From: Roseomonas mucosa
Lineage (GTDB): Bacteria; Pseudomonadota; Alphaproteobacteria; Acetobacterales; Acetobacteraceae
NCBI GenBank assembly: GCA_945878375.1
Contig: CAMDWG010000003.1
Span: 1 to 64,000 of the forward strand
Length of the DNA: 64,000 bases
Reading direction: 5' to 3'
Program-made: the position numbers and the translations under genes
The notes under the pieces: generated by a model
What the model saw: the letters and a program-made list of their open reading frames with translations, nothing else
Told to the model about the DNA's origin: nothing
The model's database searches: none
Shown here: one piece after another, positions 17,649-25,586 of the stretch
Position numbering within the stretch: position 1 is the first letter of the stretch
Layout: every line of letters starts with the position of its first letter

Positions 17649-18374
17649 TCAACCGCCTTCTCGTCCCGCAGAATCCCCTGCCCGGCAGCGCGCCACCGCA
17701 TGTCGCATCGCTTCCGGGATCGGGGCCGTCACCCGCAGCTCGGGGCCGAGGGGCAAGGCGATCTCCCGCGCCAGCAGGTGCAGCGTGCCCGGGCCCCCGC
17801 CATAGAGCGGGTCGCCCAGGATCGGCGCGCCGAGATGCGCGCAATGCACGCGCAGCTGGTGCGTGCGCCCGGTCTCGGGCCGCAGCTCGACGAAGGTCAG
17901 GCCGGGCGCCCGGCCCAGCACGCGCCAAGCGGTGCGGGCGGGATCGCCGCTGGCATGCACTTCCATCCGCCAGCCGCGCGCCGCGCTGCTGATCTTCCGG
18001 ATCGGCGCGTCGATGATCCCGGATTCGTCCTTCGGCCCGCCGCGCAGCACGGCCCAATAGGTCTTCTCCACCTGCCGCGCCGCGAACAGCGCGTTCAGCC
18101 GCGCGAGCATCGGCGCGGTGCGGCCGAGCACCAGGCAGCCGGCGGTATCGGCATCCAGCCGGTGCGCCAGCTGCGGGTCCCGCCGCTTGCCCATCCGCAG
18201 CGCGGGCAGCCATTGCTCCAGGCTTTCCCCGCCCCGGGCCGAGACTGGCAGGCCAGCGGGCTTGTCCAGCACCAGCACCTCGGGCCCCAGATGCAGCAGC
18301 CGCGCCGCCAGCCAGGAGGGGGGTGCAATCGGGGCTTGCCGCGCGGGACCGGGAGCAGGCAGCCTGCCCTGCAT
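17649..18374 (-). CDS. RluA-family RNA pseudouridine synthase
   Basis: About 241 residues. It converts specific uridines in rRNA or tRNA to pseudouridine. The catalytic motif 'HRLDADTAG' (Asp74) and the downstream 'ETGRTHQLRVH' and 'GDPLYGG' are diagnostic. 'VLDKPAGLPV' marks the family's N-terminal strand. No S4 domain is visible, so it is a short RluA-type enzyme. The exact target (RluA, RluC/D-like or TruC) cannot be assigned. The start at ATG 18374 overlaps the start codon of the divergent kinase by two bases (CATG). The next upstream ATG (18422) would overlap the kinase by 50 bases. Convergent-side neighbour is the NTF2-duplication gene. Confidence 0.88.
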   Translation of the reverse strand: MQGRLPAPGPARQAPIAPPSWLAARLLHLGPEVLVLDKPAGLPVSARGGESLEQWLPALRMGKRRDPQLAHRLDADTAGCLVLGRTAPMLARLNALFAARQVEKTYWAVLRGGPKDESGIIDAPIRKISSAARGWRMEVHASGDPARTAWRVLGRAPGLTFVELRPETGRTHQLRVHCAHLGAPILGDPLYGGGPGTLHLLAREIALPLGPELRVTAPIPEAMRHAVARCRAGDSAGREGG

Positions 18375-19275
18375 GGCCCTTGAACCGCCTCCCCTGGTCG
18401 TCTGCCTCGGCAGCGTCGTCATGGATCACACCTTCCAGGTGGACGAGGTCGTCCAGCCGCCCTCCAAGAACCGGGCGCGCGGCTACACACTGGGGGCGGG
18501 CGGGCTCGCGGCCAATGCCTCCGTCGCCGTCAGCCGCCTGGGCGGGCGTTGCATCTTCTGGGGGCGGGTCGGCGACGACCTGAACGGGCGGCCGCTACTG
18601 GGCGCGCTGGCGGAGCAGGGGGTGGATGTCTCCCATTGCCGCCTGGTGCCCGGCGGGCGCACGCCGGTCTCGGCCGTGCTGGTCGATCCGGTGGGGGAGC
18701 GCAGCATCTATGCCTATCGCGGCGAGGGGCTGGGGACGGAGCCTGATTGGCTGCCGCTACACCTGATCGACACGGCGCAGGTCTTCCTGTGCGATCCGCG
18801 CTGGCCGGAAGGCGCGGCGCGGGCGCTGGACCATGCGCGCGCGCGCGGCGTGCCGAGCGTGATCGATGGCGAGAAGAGCGAGACGCGCATCCTGAAGGAG
18901 CTGATCCCGCGCGTGGACCATGCGGTGTTCTCGGAACCTGGCCTCGCCAACTACATGCCCGGCCGCAAGGTGGCCGAAGCCCTGGCGGCCGCGATCGCGG
19001 ATGGCTGCACGGTGGCGGCGGTCACGCAGGGGGAGAAGGGGACGCTTTGGATGACGCGCGGGGATGCGGCGCCGCGCCGCATGCCGGCTTTTCGGGTGCA
19101 GGCCACCAACACGACCGGCGCGGGCGATGTCTATCACGGCGCCTATGCGCTGGCGGTGGCGGAAGGCCAGATGGTGGAGGCCGCGATCCGCTTCGCCTCC
19201 GCCGCCGGCGCCCTGCGCGCCCGCGACGGCGCGACGCCGACGCGGGCGATGGTGGAGGACTTGCTGCGGGGCTGA
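18373..19275 (+). CDS. PfkB-family sugar kinase, sulfofructose kinase (YihV)-like
   Basis: A 300-residue ribokinase-fold carbohydrate kinase. The N-terminal 'GAGGLAANASVAVSRLGG' and C-terminal 'NTTGAGDVYHGAY' (catalytic Asp about 252) are the PfkB signatures. As recalled, several stretches resemble E. coli sulfofructose kinase YihV more than ribokinase: 'PRWPEGAARAL', 'DHAVFSEPGLANY' and 'VTQGEKGTLWM'. A role phosphorylating a sugar or modified ketose is therefore plausible, but the substrate is unproven and no other sulfoquinovose genes are nearby. Start ATG 18373 overlaps the divergent RluA start. It converges on an HpcH/HpaI aldolase that may act on a related sugar product, which is inference only. 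Confidence 0.8.
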   Translation: MALEPPPLVVCLGSVVMDHTFQVDEVVQPPSKNRARGYTLGAGGLAANASVAVSRLGGRCIFWGRVGDDLNGRPLLGALAEQGVDVSHCRLVPGGRTPVSAVLVDPVGERSIYAYRGEGLGTEPDWLPLHLIDTAQVFLCDPRWPEGAARALDHARARGVPSVIDGEKSETRILKELIPRVDHAVFSEPGLANYMPGRKVAEALAAAIADGCTVAAVTQGEKGTLWMTRGDAAPRRMPAFRVQATNTTGAGDVYHGAYALAVAEGQMVEAAIRFASAAGALRARDGATPTRAMVEDLLRG

Positions 19276-19314
19276 TCGAACCCTCTCCACCCGAAGGGGA
19301 GGGAGGGCTCGATC
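19274..19314. terminator. Convergent terminator hairpin between kinase and aldolase
   Basis: Outer arms GATCGA (19274-19279) and TCGATC (19309-19314) enclose an inner stem of CCCTCTCC with GGGGAGGG. It lies between the kinase stop (19275) and the aldolase stop (19325) on opposite strands. There is no U-tract on either side, so strength is uncertain. Confidence 0.6.
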
Positions 19315-19324
19315 AGGGTAGTGC

Positions 19325-20080
19325 TCAGCCCTTCGCGATGGCGGTCTGGGCGCGGGCCCCGACCAGCATCAGGCCGCTGTCGTTCATGATCGTCGCCAGG
19401 TTGAAGCCGGCTTCGAACATCTGCTTGGAATAGGCGCCCGACATGGTGTGGATGCCGGTCTTGACGCCATGCTTCGCCGCGGTGGTGCGGATGTGGTTGA
19501 TGATCTTCAGGAACTCCGGCTCCTGCCGGTCCTGCAGCGGCTTCATGCCGAGCGAGAGCGACAGGTCCGACGGGCCGATATAGACGGCATCCACCCCCGG
19601 CACGCTCACGATGGCCTCGAGGTTGTCGAGCGCGGTCTTGGTCTCGATCATCGGGATGACCAGCACGTCGTCATTCGCCGCGTCGGTATCGGCCGCGGCG
19701 CCGTAGATGCCGCTACGGATCGGCCCGAAGCTGCGCGCGCCATGCGGCGGATAGCGGCAGAAGGAGACGAGGTCGCGCGCCTCCTTCTCGGTGTTCACCA
19801 TCGGGCAGATCACGCCCTTGGCGCCGCCATCCAGCACCTTGCCGATGATGCCGGGCTCGTTCCACGGCACGCGGACCATCGGGGTCACGCCATGCGGCTG
19901 CATGCCCTGGAAGCAGGCGATCATGGACTGGTAGTCCTGCACGCCGTGCTGGATGTCGACCGTCAGGCTGTCGAAGCCTGCCTGGGCCATCACCTCGGCG
20001 CTGAAGCCGGAGGGGATGGCGAGCCATCCATTGACCACGGGCTTGCCTGCGGCCCAGGCCGCCTTCACGCCATTCGCCAT
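19325..20080 (-). CDS. HpcH/HpaI-family aldolase (2-oxo-3-deoxy acid type)
   Basis: A 251-residue class II, metal-dependent pyruvate aldolase with a TIM barrel. It would cleave a 2-keto-3-deoxy or 4-hydroxy-2-oxo acid to pyruvate plus an aldehyde. Motifs are 'FDSLTVDIQHGVQDY', 'MVRVPWNEPGIIGKVLDGGA', 'VICPMVNTEKEA', 'IPMIETKTALDN' with the metal-binding Glu, and 'VYIGPSDLSLSLG' with the metal-binding Asp. Start ATG 20080 ('MANGVKAAW') is preceded by AGGGAAGGAAGC. A good promoter lies at 20117-20145. The neighbouring convergent gene is a sugar kinase. The precise substrate cannot be named. Confidence 0.88.
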   Translation of the reverse strand: MANGVKAAWAAGKPVVNGWLAIPSGFSAEVMAQAGFDSLTVDIQHGVQDYQSMIACFQGMQPHGVTPMVRVPWNEPGIIGKVLDGGAKGVICPMVNTEKEARDLVSFCRYPPHGARSFGPIRSGIYGAAADTDAANDDVLVIPMIETKTALDNLEAIVSVPGVDAVYIGPSDLSLSLGMKPLQDRQEPEFLKIINHIRTTAAKHGVKTGIHTMSGAYSKQMFEAGFNLATIMNDSGLMLVGARAQTAIAKG

Positions 20081-20116
20081 TGCGCTTCCTTCCCTACGCA
20101 TCACAAACCTTACGCG

Positions 20117-20145
20117 ACGCTAGGCCCGGCTCCGTGGAGCGTCAA
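20117..20145 (-). promoter_or_regulatory. Sigma-70-type promoter of the aldolase gene
   Basis: On the minus strand, TTGACG (20145-20140), a 17-base spacer and TAGCGT (20122-20117) form a -35/-10 pair. The predicted start is about 20110, giving a ~30-base leader before ATG 20080. The element lies between the trigger-factor-like gene and the aldolase. Confidence 0.6.
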
Positions 20146-20161
20146 CGCAACGGCCGGCGGA

Positions 20162-21880
20162 TCAGGCGTCCTTCGCTGCGTCGGCCGCCGCCGCGAGTTC
20201 GGCTTGCGTCACCAGCCGTTCCGTCACCTTCGCGCGGGCCAACGCCGCCGCCAGCACCGCCGCTTCCAGCGCCGCGCGACGTTCGGCTTGCGTGCCCGCC
20301 TCCGGCTCCGCGATGCCGAGCCGCCGCGCCAGCGCTTCCACCACCAGCCGCAGCCGCAGGCTTCGCAGCGCCGCCGCGCGGGCGGCTTCGGGCGATGGCG
20401 GCTTGCCCGTGGCGGCGACCAGCCGGGGCCAGATGGCGGAGAGCTCCCCGAGGATGGCGGGTTCCGGCATCTCCGCCTCTGCCGCCGCATCGCGCAGCGC
20501 GGCGCGGAGGCGCGCTTGCAGGACGAAGTCCGATTGCGCCGCCAAATCCCCCGCCATCTTGCGGCGTGGTACGGCGCGCAGCACCGCCTGCACCCTTATC
20601 GCCAGTCGCGCACGACGCCCCACCAACCCATGATCGCCGAGCCCGTCGCGCAGCGGGAGGGCGACCTCCCGCGTCTCGTTCGCGCAAAGCCCGCGCAGCA
20701 GCGGGGCGAGGCCCGCCGGTACGGCATCGTCCCGCAGCGCGATGCGCTGGCCCTGCCCCGACAGCCGGGGCAGCGGCAGCACCTCCGTCTGGCCGAGGTC
20801 GAGCCCCTCCACCAGCCGCGGCGCACCGAACTCCACCGTGAAATCCACGGGGCCGGCGGCGTGGTCGAACAGCACCGCCATCAGCAGCAGCCCGGTCTGC
20901 GGCGTGCCGAGCGTGTTGGAGACATAGACGCGCCCGAAGCCCCCCGGCGACGCCGCTGTCGCATCGAACAGCGCGGCATCCTTGCGTTGCAGCGTGCGCC
21001 CACCCTCGGCCGGCTGGCTGTAGATGCGCAGCTTGCCGCCGCGCAGCCCGATGGGCGTGGCCCCGCCCAGGCGCAGCGCCAGCGACCCCGCCCAGGTCGA
21101 GCCCGGCTCCGCGACGATGGCGCGGCTGTCGTGGAACATCACATAGCTCTGCCCATCCGCGGGCGCGGTGCCATGCACCCGCAGGCGGAGATGCGGCGGG
21201 TCTTCCTGCTCCGCGACCGCCAGCAACTCGGCCGACAGGCCCGCGCCATTGTCGCCGAAGAACCAGGTCTTGGGCAGGCTGCCCGCCGCCGCGCTGCCCA
21301 GGTTGCCGGGGCGCGCGCCGAGAAGGCCCGGCTGCGTGATGCGGTTGGGCTGGGGATCGAGCGTCGCCTCGATATCGCAGACCAGCAGGTCGCCGGGCTG
21401 CGCCGGGGTGCCCGGCGGCAGGCTGGCCCAAGCGTCGCCCTGGTCATGCGTCGCCGTGTCGGGATCGGCGACGAGGCGTTCCAGCACCAGCGCGGCGGGG
21501 TCGGGCGGCGTGACCTCCGGCGCCACAGGGATGGCGACGCGCAGCCGAAGATCCTCGCTGGGCGGGGTGGCGAGGGTCTCGATGCGCGGCGTGCCGTCCG
21601 GGCGCAGCCGCAGGCTGGCGATCAGCTGCGCCGCCGCCCCCTGCGCCGCGCGGTCGCAGGCATCGCTGAGGGCGGCGTCGGCCAGGCGCTGGCGGCGTGC
21701 GGCGACCGGGGCCGGCAGGCCGGGATCCTCGACAGGCAGGGCCATCGCCGCCAGTCGGCGGTCGCGCTCCGCCAGGATGCCGGCGCGGTCGATGTCGAGG
21801 AGGAAGACGCGCCACGCCCCCTCACGCGGTATCTCGCGCGCGGCGAAGCGGCCAAGGGGCGCTGTGCTGGGCTGGTTCAT
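20162..21880 (-). CDS. Divergent trigger-factor-like protein with an inserted jelly-roll/CBM-like domain
   Basis: 572 residues, about 140 more than a normal trigger factor. N-terminal region 1-110 aligns by eye with the trigger factor ribosome-binding domain pattern, but the docking signature GFRxGKxP is missing (residues 49-62 read 'PVEDPGLPAPVAAR'). Residues 111-175 ('LRLRVAIPVAPEVTPPDP', 'ALVLERLVADP', 'PGDLLVCDIEATLD') match the linker and start of the PPIase domain. Residues ~185-358 are foreign: a Gly-rich beta segment ending 'FTVEFGAPRLVEG', resembling the carbohydrate-binding-like modules of phage tail proteins. Residues 360-440 resume the PPIase pattern. The C-terminal chaperone arms run 450-572, ending 'AKVTERLVTQAEL', very close to the usual end of proteobacterial trigger factors. 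Function unknown. It is divergent from D-lactate dehydrogenase. Confidence 0.65.
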   Translation of the reverse strand: MNQPSTAPLGRFAAREIPREGAWRVFLLDIDRAGILAERDRRLAAMALPVEDPGLPAPVAARRQRLADAALSDACDRAAQGAAAQLIASLRLRPDGTPRIETLATPPSEDLRLRVAIPVAPEVTPPDPAALVLERLVADPDTATHDQGDAWASLPPGTPAQPGDLLVCDIEATLDPQPNRITQPGLLGARPGNLGSAAAGSLPKTWFFGDNGAGLSAELLAVAEQEDPPHLRLRVHGTAPADGQSYVMFHDSRAIVAEPGSTWAGSLALRLGGATPIGLRGGKLRIYSQPAEGGRTLQRKDAALFDATAASPGGFGRVYVSNTLGTPQTGLLLMAVLFDHAAGPVDFTVEFGAPRLVEGLDLGQTEVLPLPRLSGQGQRIALRDDAVPAGLAPLLRGLCANETREVALPLRDGLGDHGLVGRRARLAIRVQAVLRAVPRRKMAGDLAAQSDFVLQARLRAALRDAAAEAEMPEPAILGELSAIWPRLVAATGKPPSPEAARAAALRSLRLRLVVEALARRLGIAEPEAGTQAERRAALEAAVLAAALARAKVTERLVTQAELAAAADAAKDA

Positions 21881-21925
21881 TACGGTCGAGACTAGACCGG
21901 CCCGGGCCAGTCGTGGAGGTCCCGG

Positions 21926-21971
21926 CCCCCGGCTATACGACCCCCGGCTATAGGCCCCCCCGGCTATACGA
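21926..21971. repeat. Three tandem CCCCCGGCTATA(CGA) units in a divergent promoter region
   Basis: Units start at 21926, 21941 and about 21957. Each carries CCCCCGGCTATA, and the first and third continue CGA. The spacing of 15-16 bases places three -10-like TATA cores in a row. They lie between the trigger-factor-like gene (start 21880, minus) and D-lactate dehydrogenase (start 21983, plus). Confidence 0.7.
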
Positions 21972-21982
21972 AAGGTGGCAAG

Positions 21983-23437
21983 ATGGACGATCCTGCCGCC
22001 CAAGCCGCGCCTGTCCGTGCCGGCCAGCCGGAGGAGCCGCCCATGAACACCGTCGTCCCGCGCCCAGTCGATGCCGTCATCGCCGCCGCGCGCGGCTTCC
22101 TGGGCGAGCGGCTCTCCACCAATACCGCCATCCGCGAACAGCACAGCCGGGGTGAGGACAGCTCCACCCCCACCCTGCCCGATGCCGTCGCCTTCGTGGA
22201 AAGCACGGAGGAGGTCGCGAAGCTGCTGGAGCTCTGCCACCGGCATGAGGTGCCGGTGGTGCCCTTCGGCGCCGGCACGTCGCTGGAAGGCCATGTGAAC
22301 CCGGTGCGGAAAGGCATCAGCCTCGACCTGTCGCGGATGACGGCGGTGCTGGAGGTGAACCCGCAGGACATGGACTGCCTGATCGAGCCCGGTGTCACGC
22401 GGCAGCAGCTGAACGACCATCTGCGCGACCAGGGGCTGTTCTTCCCGGTCGATCCCGGCAGCCATTGTACGCTCGGCGGCATGGTCGCCACCCGCGCTTC
22501 CGGCACCAATGCCGTGCGCTACGGCACGATCCGGGAGAATGTGCTGGGGCTGGAGGTGGTGCTGGCCGATGGCCGCGTGATCACGACCGGCGGGCGCACG
22601 CGCAAGGCCGCGAATGGCTACGACCTGACGCGGCTGTTCATCGGCAGCGAAGGCACGCTCGGCGTCGTCACCAAGGTGCGGCTGCGCCTGCACGGGATTC
22701 CGGAGGCGACGAGCGTCGCGGTGGTGCAGTTCGACACGCTGGATGCGGCGGTGCAGAGCGTGATCGAGGTGATGCAGATGGGCATTCCCGTCGCGCGCAT
22801 CGAATTGCTGGATGACGACATGATGGCGGCGTCCATCGCCTATTCGAAGCTGGACGGCTATGCGGCGAAGACGACGCTGTTCCTGGAATTCCACGGCACC
22901 GAGGACAGCGTGCGCGAACAGGCCGGCCAGGCGGAGGCGATCACCGCCCATCACGGCGCCAGCGGCTTCCGCTGGGCGACGGACCCGGCCGAACGGGCGA
23001 AGCTGTGGAAGGCGCGGCATGACAGCTACTGGGCGGGCATCGCGTCGAAGCCCGGCTGGAAGGCGCTGACCACGGATGTCTGCGTGCCGATCTCGCGGCT
23101 GGCGGAAGCGCTGCTGGGCGCGAAGCAGGAAGCGCAGGAATTGGGGCATGTGACCTGCATCGTCGGCCATGTGGGCGACGGCAATTTCCACCAGATGGTG
23201 CTCTACGATCCCGCCGATCCGCAGGGGCTGGAGCGCGCCTGGGACATGGACCGGCGGATCGTCGAACGCGGCCTGTCGCTGGGTGGAACCTGTTCTGGCG
23301 AGCATGGCATCGGGCTCGGCAAGCGGGAGTTCCTGGAACGCGAGCATGGCGCGGAAGCGCTGGCGGTGATGCGGAGCCTGAAGACGACGCTCGACCCGAA
23401 GGGGATCCTCAATCCTGGCAAGATTTTTCGGAACTAG
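21983..23437 (+). CDS. FAD-linked D-lactate dehydrogenase (cytochrome type)
   Basis: A 484-residue flavoprotein of the vanillyl-alcohol oxidase fold. The FAD-binding PCMH domain spans about 55-235, with 'VPFGAGTSLEGHVNP', 'FPVDPGSHCTLGGMVATRAS' and 'ASGTNAVRYGTIRENVLGLEVV'. The substrate domain follows, with 'HVGDGNFH' and the terminal 'CSGEHGIGLGKREF'. The pattern matches D-lactate dehydrogenases of the LDHD/Dld type more closely than glycolate oxidase GlcD, and no GlcE/GlcF genes follow. It would oxidise D-lactate (or a similar 2-hydroxy acid) and feed electrons to cytochrome c or quinone. ATG 21983 has AAGGTGG upstream. An in-frame ATG at 22043 has a better GGAGGAG site and could be the true start. 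Confidence 0.88.
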   Translation: MDDPAAQAAPVRAGQPEEPPMNTVVPRPVDAVIAAARGFLGERLSTNTAIREQHSRGEDSSTPTLPDAVAFVESTEEVAKLLELCHRHEVPVVPFGAGTSLEGHVNPVRKGISLDLSRMTAVLEVNPQDMDCLIEPGVTRQQLNDHLRDQGLFFPVDPGSHCTLGGMVATRASGTNAVRYGTIRENVLGLEVVLADGRVITTGGRTRKAANGYDLTRLFIGSEGTLGVVTKVRLRLHGIPEATSVAVVQFDTLDAAVQSVIEVMQMGIPVARIELLDDDMMAASIAYSKLDGYAAKTTLFLEFHGTEDSVREQAGQAEAITAHHGASGFRWATDPAERAKLWKARHDSYWAGIASKPGWKALTTDVCVPISRLAEALLGAKQEAQELGHVTCIVGHVGDGNFHQMVLYDPADPQGLERAWDMDRRIVERGLSLGGTCSGEHGIGLGKREFLEREHGAEALAVMRSLKTTLDPKGILNPGKIFRN

Positions 23438-23469
23438 ATGAGGGACTTCGAAGCCGGGTATCCAGGCTC

Positions 23470-24690
23470 ATGATCGTGGCCGCGGGCGCTGTCATCCTGC
23501 CGATCCTGGTGCTGTGCCTCGGCCATGTCTTCTCGAACGCGGTCCGCACCATGCCCGCCATCGCGGCGGATGTGCTGACGCGCGACCTCGGCATCGGGCC
23601 AGAGGCGCTGGCGCAGCTGACCGGCGCTTTCCCGCTGACCTTCGCGGCGGTGATGATCCCGGTGGGCATCGCGCTGGATCGCTACGGGGTGAAGCGCGTC
23701 TCGCTCTGCCTGCTGGCGGTGGCCGCCGGCGGGGCGGCGATGGCGGCGATGGCCACGGGGCCGTGGTCGATGCTGGCGGCGCAGATGGTGCTCGGCGCGG
23801 GCTGTTCGGGGATGCTGATGGCCCCGATCACCTTCGCCGCCCGCGCGCTGGATACCCAGCGCTTCGCGTTGTGGTCGGGGATCATCCAGGCGGTCGGAAA
23901 TACGGGCATGCTGCTCTCGGCAAGCCCGCTCGCGCTGCTGATCGAGGCGACGGATTGGCGCGCGGGCTATTGGAGCTGCGCGGCGCTCGCCTTGCTGGCG
24001 GCCTGCGCCGTCGCGCTGCTGGTGCCGGGCGACCGGCCGGTCGCGCGCCCGTCCCGTGGCCTGGTGGCGGATGGGGCGGAGGTGGTGCGGATGGCGTCCC
24101 TGCCGGCGATGCGTGGCGTGATGGTCTTCGTCTTCGCCTCCTTCGCGGCGGTGCTGGGCGTGCGCGGACTCTGGGGCGGGCCCTGGCTGATGGAGGTGAA
24201 GGACCTGCCGCGGATCGAGGCGGGGAACATCCTGCTGGCGGCAACGGTGGCGCTGACCATCGGCCCGGCGGTGGCGGGGATGGCGCTGCGCCGCTTCGGC
24301 CGCGCGCCGCTGCTGCTGGCGGGCAGCCATCTGGCGGCGGCGGCGCTGATCCTGCTGGTGACGGCGGGCGGGCCGGACGGGGCGGTGTCGCGCCTGCTGG
24401 GGCTCGGGGCGTTGCCACCTGCTTGGGATCTGGCGCTGCTGGTCGCCTTCGGGCTGGTGATCTCCTTCCAGGTGATCGCCTTCCCGCTGGTGCGCGCGGC
24501 AGTGCCGCCGGACCAGGCGGGGCGGGCGCTGTCGGCGGCGAACCTGTCCTTCTTCCTGGGTGCTGCGGTGCTGCAGGGCCTGTCCGGGCTGATGGCGGGC
24601 TGGGGCGGGGTGGCGGCGGCGCTGGCCACCTTCTCGGTAGGGCTCGTGCTGTGTTCCGTGGGCTTCCTGCTGCTTCACCCGCGCCGGTAG
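23470..24690 (+). CDS. MFS transporter, cyanate/nitrate-like (CynX/NarK-type) family
   Basis: A 406-residue inner-membrane transporter with about 12 hydrophobic segments. The loop after TM2, 'GIALDRYGVKRVSLC', is the MFS motif A. 'MVLGAGCSGMLMAPITFAA' resembles the TM4-5 region of small-anion or organic-acid MFS importers. It starts 32 bases after the D-lactate dehydrogenase stop on the same strand. A role in uptake of a substrate of that enzyme is possible but not demonstrated. No obvious ribosome site precedes ATG 23470. Confidence 0.8.
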   Translation: MIVAAGAVILPILVLCLGHVFSNAVRTMPAIAADVLTRDLGIGPEALAQLTGAFPLTFAAVMIPVGIALDRYGVKRVSLCLLAVAAGGAAMAAMATGPWSMLAAQMVLGAGCSGMLMAPITFAARALDTQRFALWSGIIQAVGNTGMLLSASPLALLIEATDWRAGYWSCAALALLAACAVALLVPGDRPVARPSRGLVADGAEVVRMASLPAMRGVMVFVFASFAAVLGVRGLWGGPWLMEVKDLPRIEAGNILLAATVALTIGPAVAGMALRRFGRAPLLLAGSHLAAAALILLVTAGGPDGAVSRLLGLGALPPAWDLALLVAFGLVISFQVIAFPLVRAAVPPDQAGRALSAANLSFFLGAAVLQGLSGLMAGWGGVAAALATFSVGLVLCSVGFLLLHPRR

Positions 24691-24737
24691 TCCGACCGCG
24701 TATCCCGCGCTACGATGGCATGCAGGGAGGACGCCTC

Positions 24738-25571
24738 ATGCTCCGCAGCATCCTGGTCGCGCTGGACGACACGCAAGGCGCCATCGTGGCGCGCGACGCC
24801 GCCATCGCCTATGCGCGCCGCAGCGGCGCGTCGCTGACCGTGGCAGTTGTGCTCGACCGCCCCCACACCCAGGACGAGCATGAGGCCGTGCCGCTCGGCG
24901 CCGGCGCCTTCAAGCAGCACCGAGACGCGAAGCTGACCGAACAGGCGGAGGCCGAGGCCCAGGCGGCGCTCCGCGCCTGCGCCCAGGCCGCCGAGGGCCT
25001 CGACTATCGCGAATTACGGCTGGAGGACGCGCCGGGCCCGGCGCTGGTCAAGGCAGGCGCGACCCACGACCTGATCGTGATCGGCCGGGACAGCACCCTG
25101 GGGCGCGAACGGCATGACGGCGTCGCCCCGGTGATCGAGACGCTGCTGCGCGACGGCGCGCGGCCTTTGGTGGTGGTCCCGCCCGATGCCACGATCCGCG
25201 CGGAAGGCCCGATCCTGGCGGCCTATGACGGCTCCGCCCCGTCGCGGGAGGCGTTTCATCTGTTTGCCTTGCTCGGGCTGGCGGGTGAATCCCCGGTGCG
25301 GGTCGCCGCCATCGCGCGCACCCAGGACGCGGCCCAGGCGATGGCGGAGGAAGGCTGCGCGGTGCTGCGCCAGCACGGCGTGGCGGCGGACCCGCTGGCC
25401 TGTGTCGGCAGCGACGTGGCGGGGCTGATCCTGGCGGAGGCCGAGGCGATCGGCGCGCGCGCCTTGGTGATGGGCGCCTTCGGCGGGTCGAGCCTGCTGC
25501 GGATGCTGATCGGCAGCACGACCGACCGGCTGCTGTACCAGGCCCGCGTGCCGATCTTCATCCACCGGTAG
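24738..25571 (+). CDS. Tandem universal stress protein (two Usp domains)
   Basis: 277 residues consisting of two UspA-like domains (about 1-147 and 150-277). The first begins 'MLRSILVALDDTQGAIVARDA'. The second begins 'GPILAAYDGSAPSREAF'. The ATP-binding pattern G-x2-G-x9-G-S/T is present only in domain 2 ('GAFGGSSLLRMLIGST'). Domain 1 has 'GRDSTLGRERHDG' instead and probably does not bind ATP in the same way. Such proteins help survival under stress or starvation. ATG 24738 is preceded by GGAGG with ideal spacing. The gene follows the MFS transporter by 47 bases. Confidence 0.9.
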   Translation: MLRSILVALDDTQGAIVARDAAIAYARRSGASLTVAVVLDRPHTQDEHEAVPLGAGAFKQHRDAKLTEQAEAEAQAALRACAQAAEGLDYRELRLEDAPGPALVKAGATHDLIVIGRDSTLGRERHDGVAPVIETLLRDGARPLVVVPPDATIRAEGPILAAYDGSAPSREAFHLFALLGLAGESPVRVAAIARTQDAAQAMAEEGCAVLRQHGVAADPLACVGSDVAGLILAEAEAIGARALVMGAFGGSSLLRMLIGSTTDRLLYQARVPIFIHR

Positions 25572-25586
25572 CCGCGGGATCGTCCC

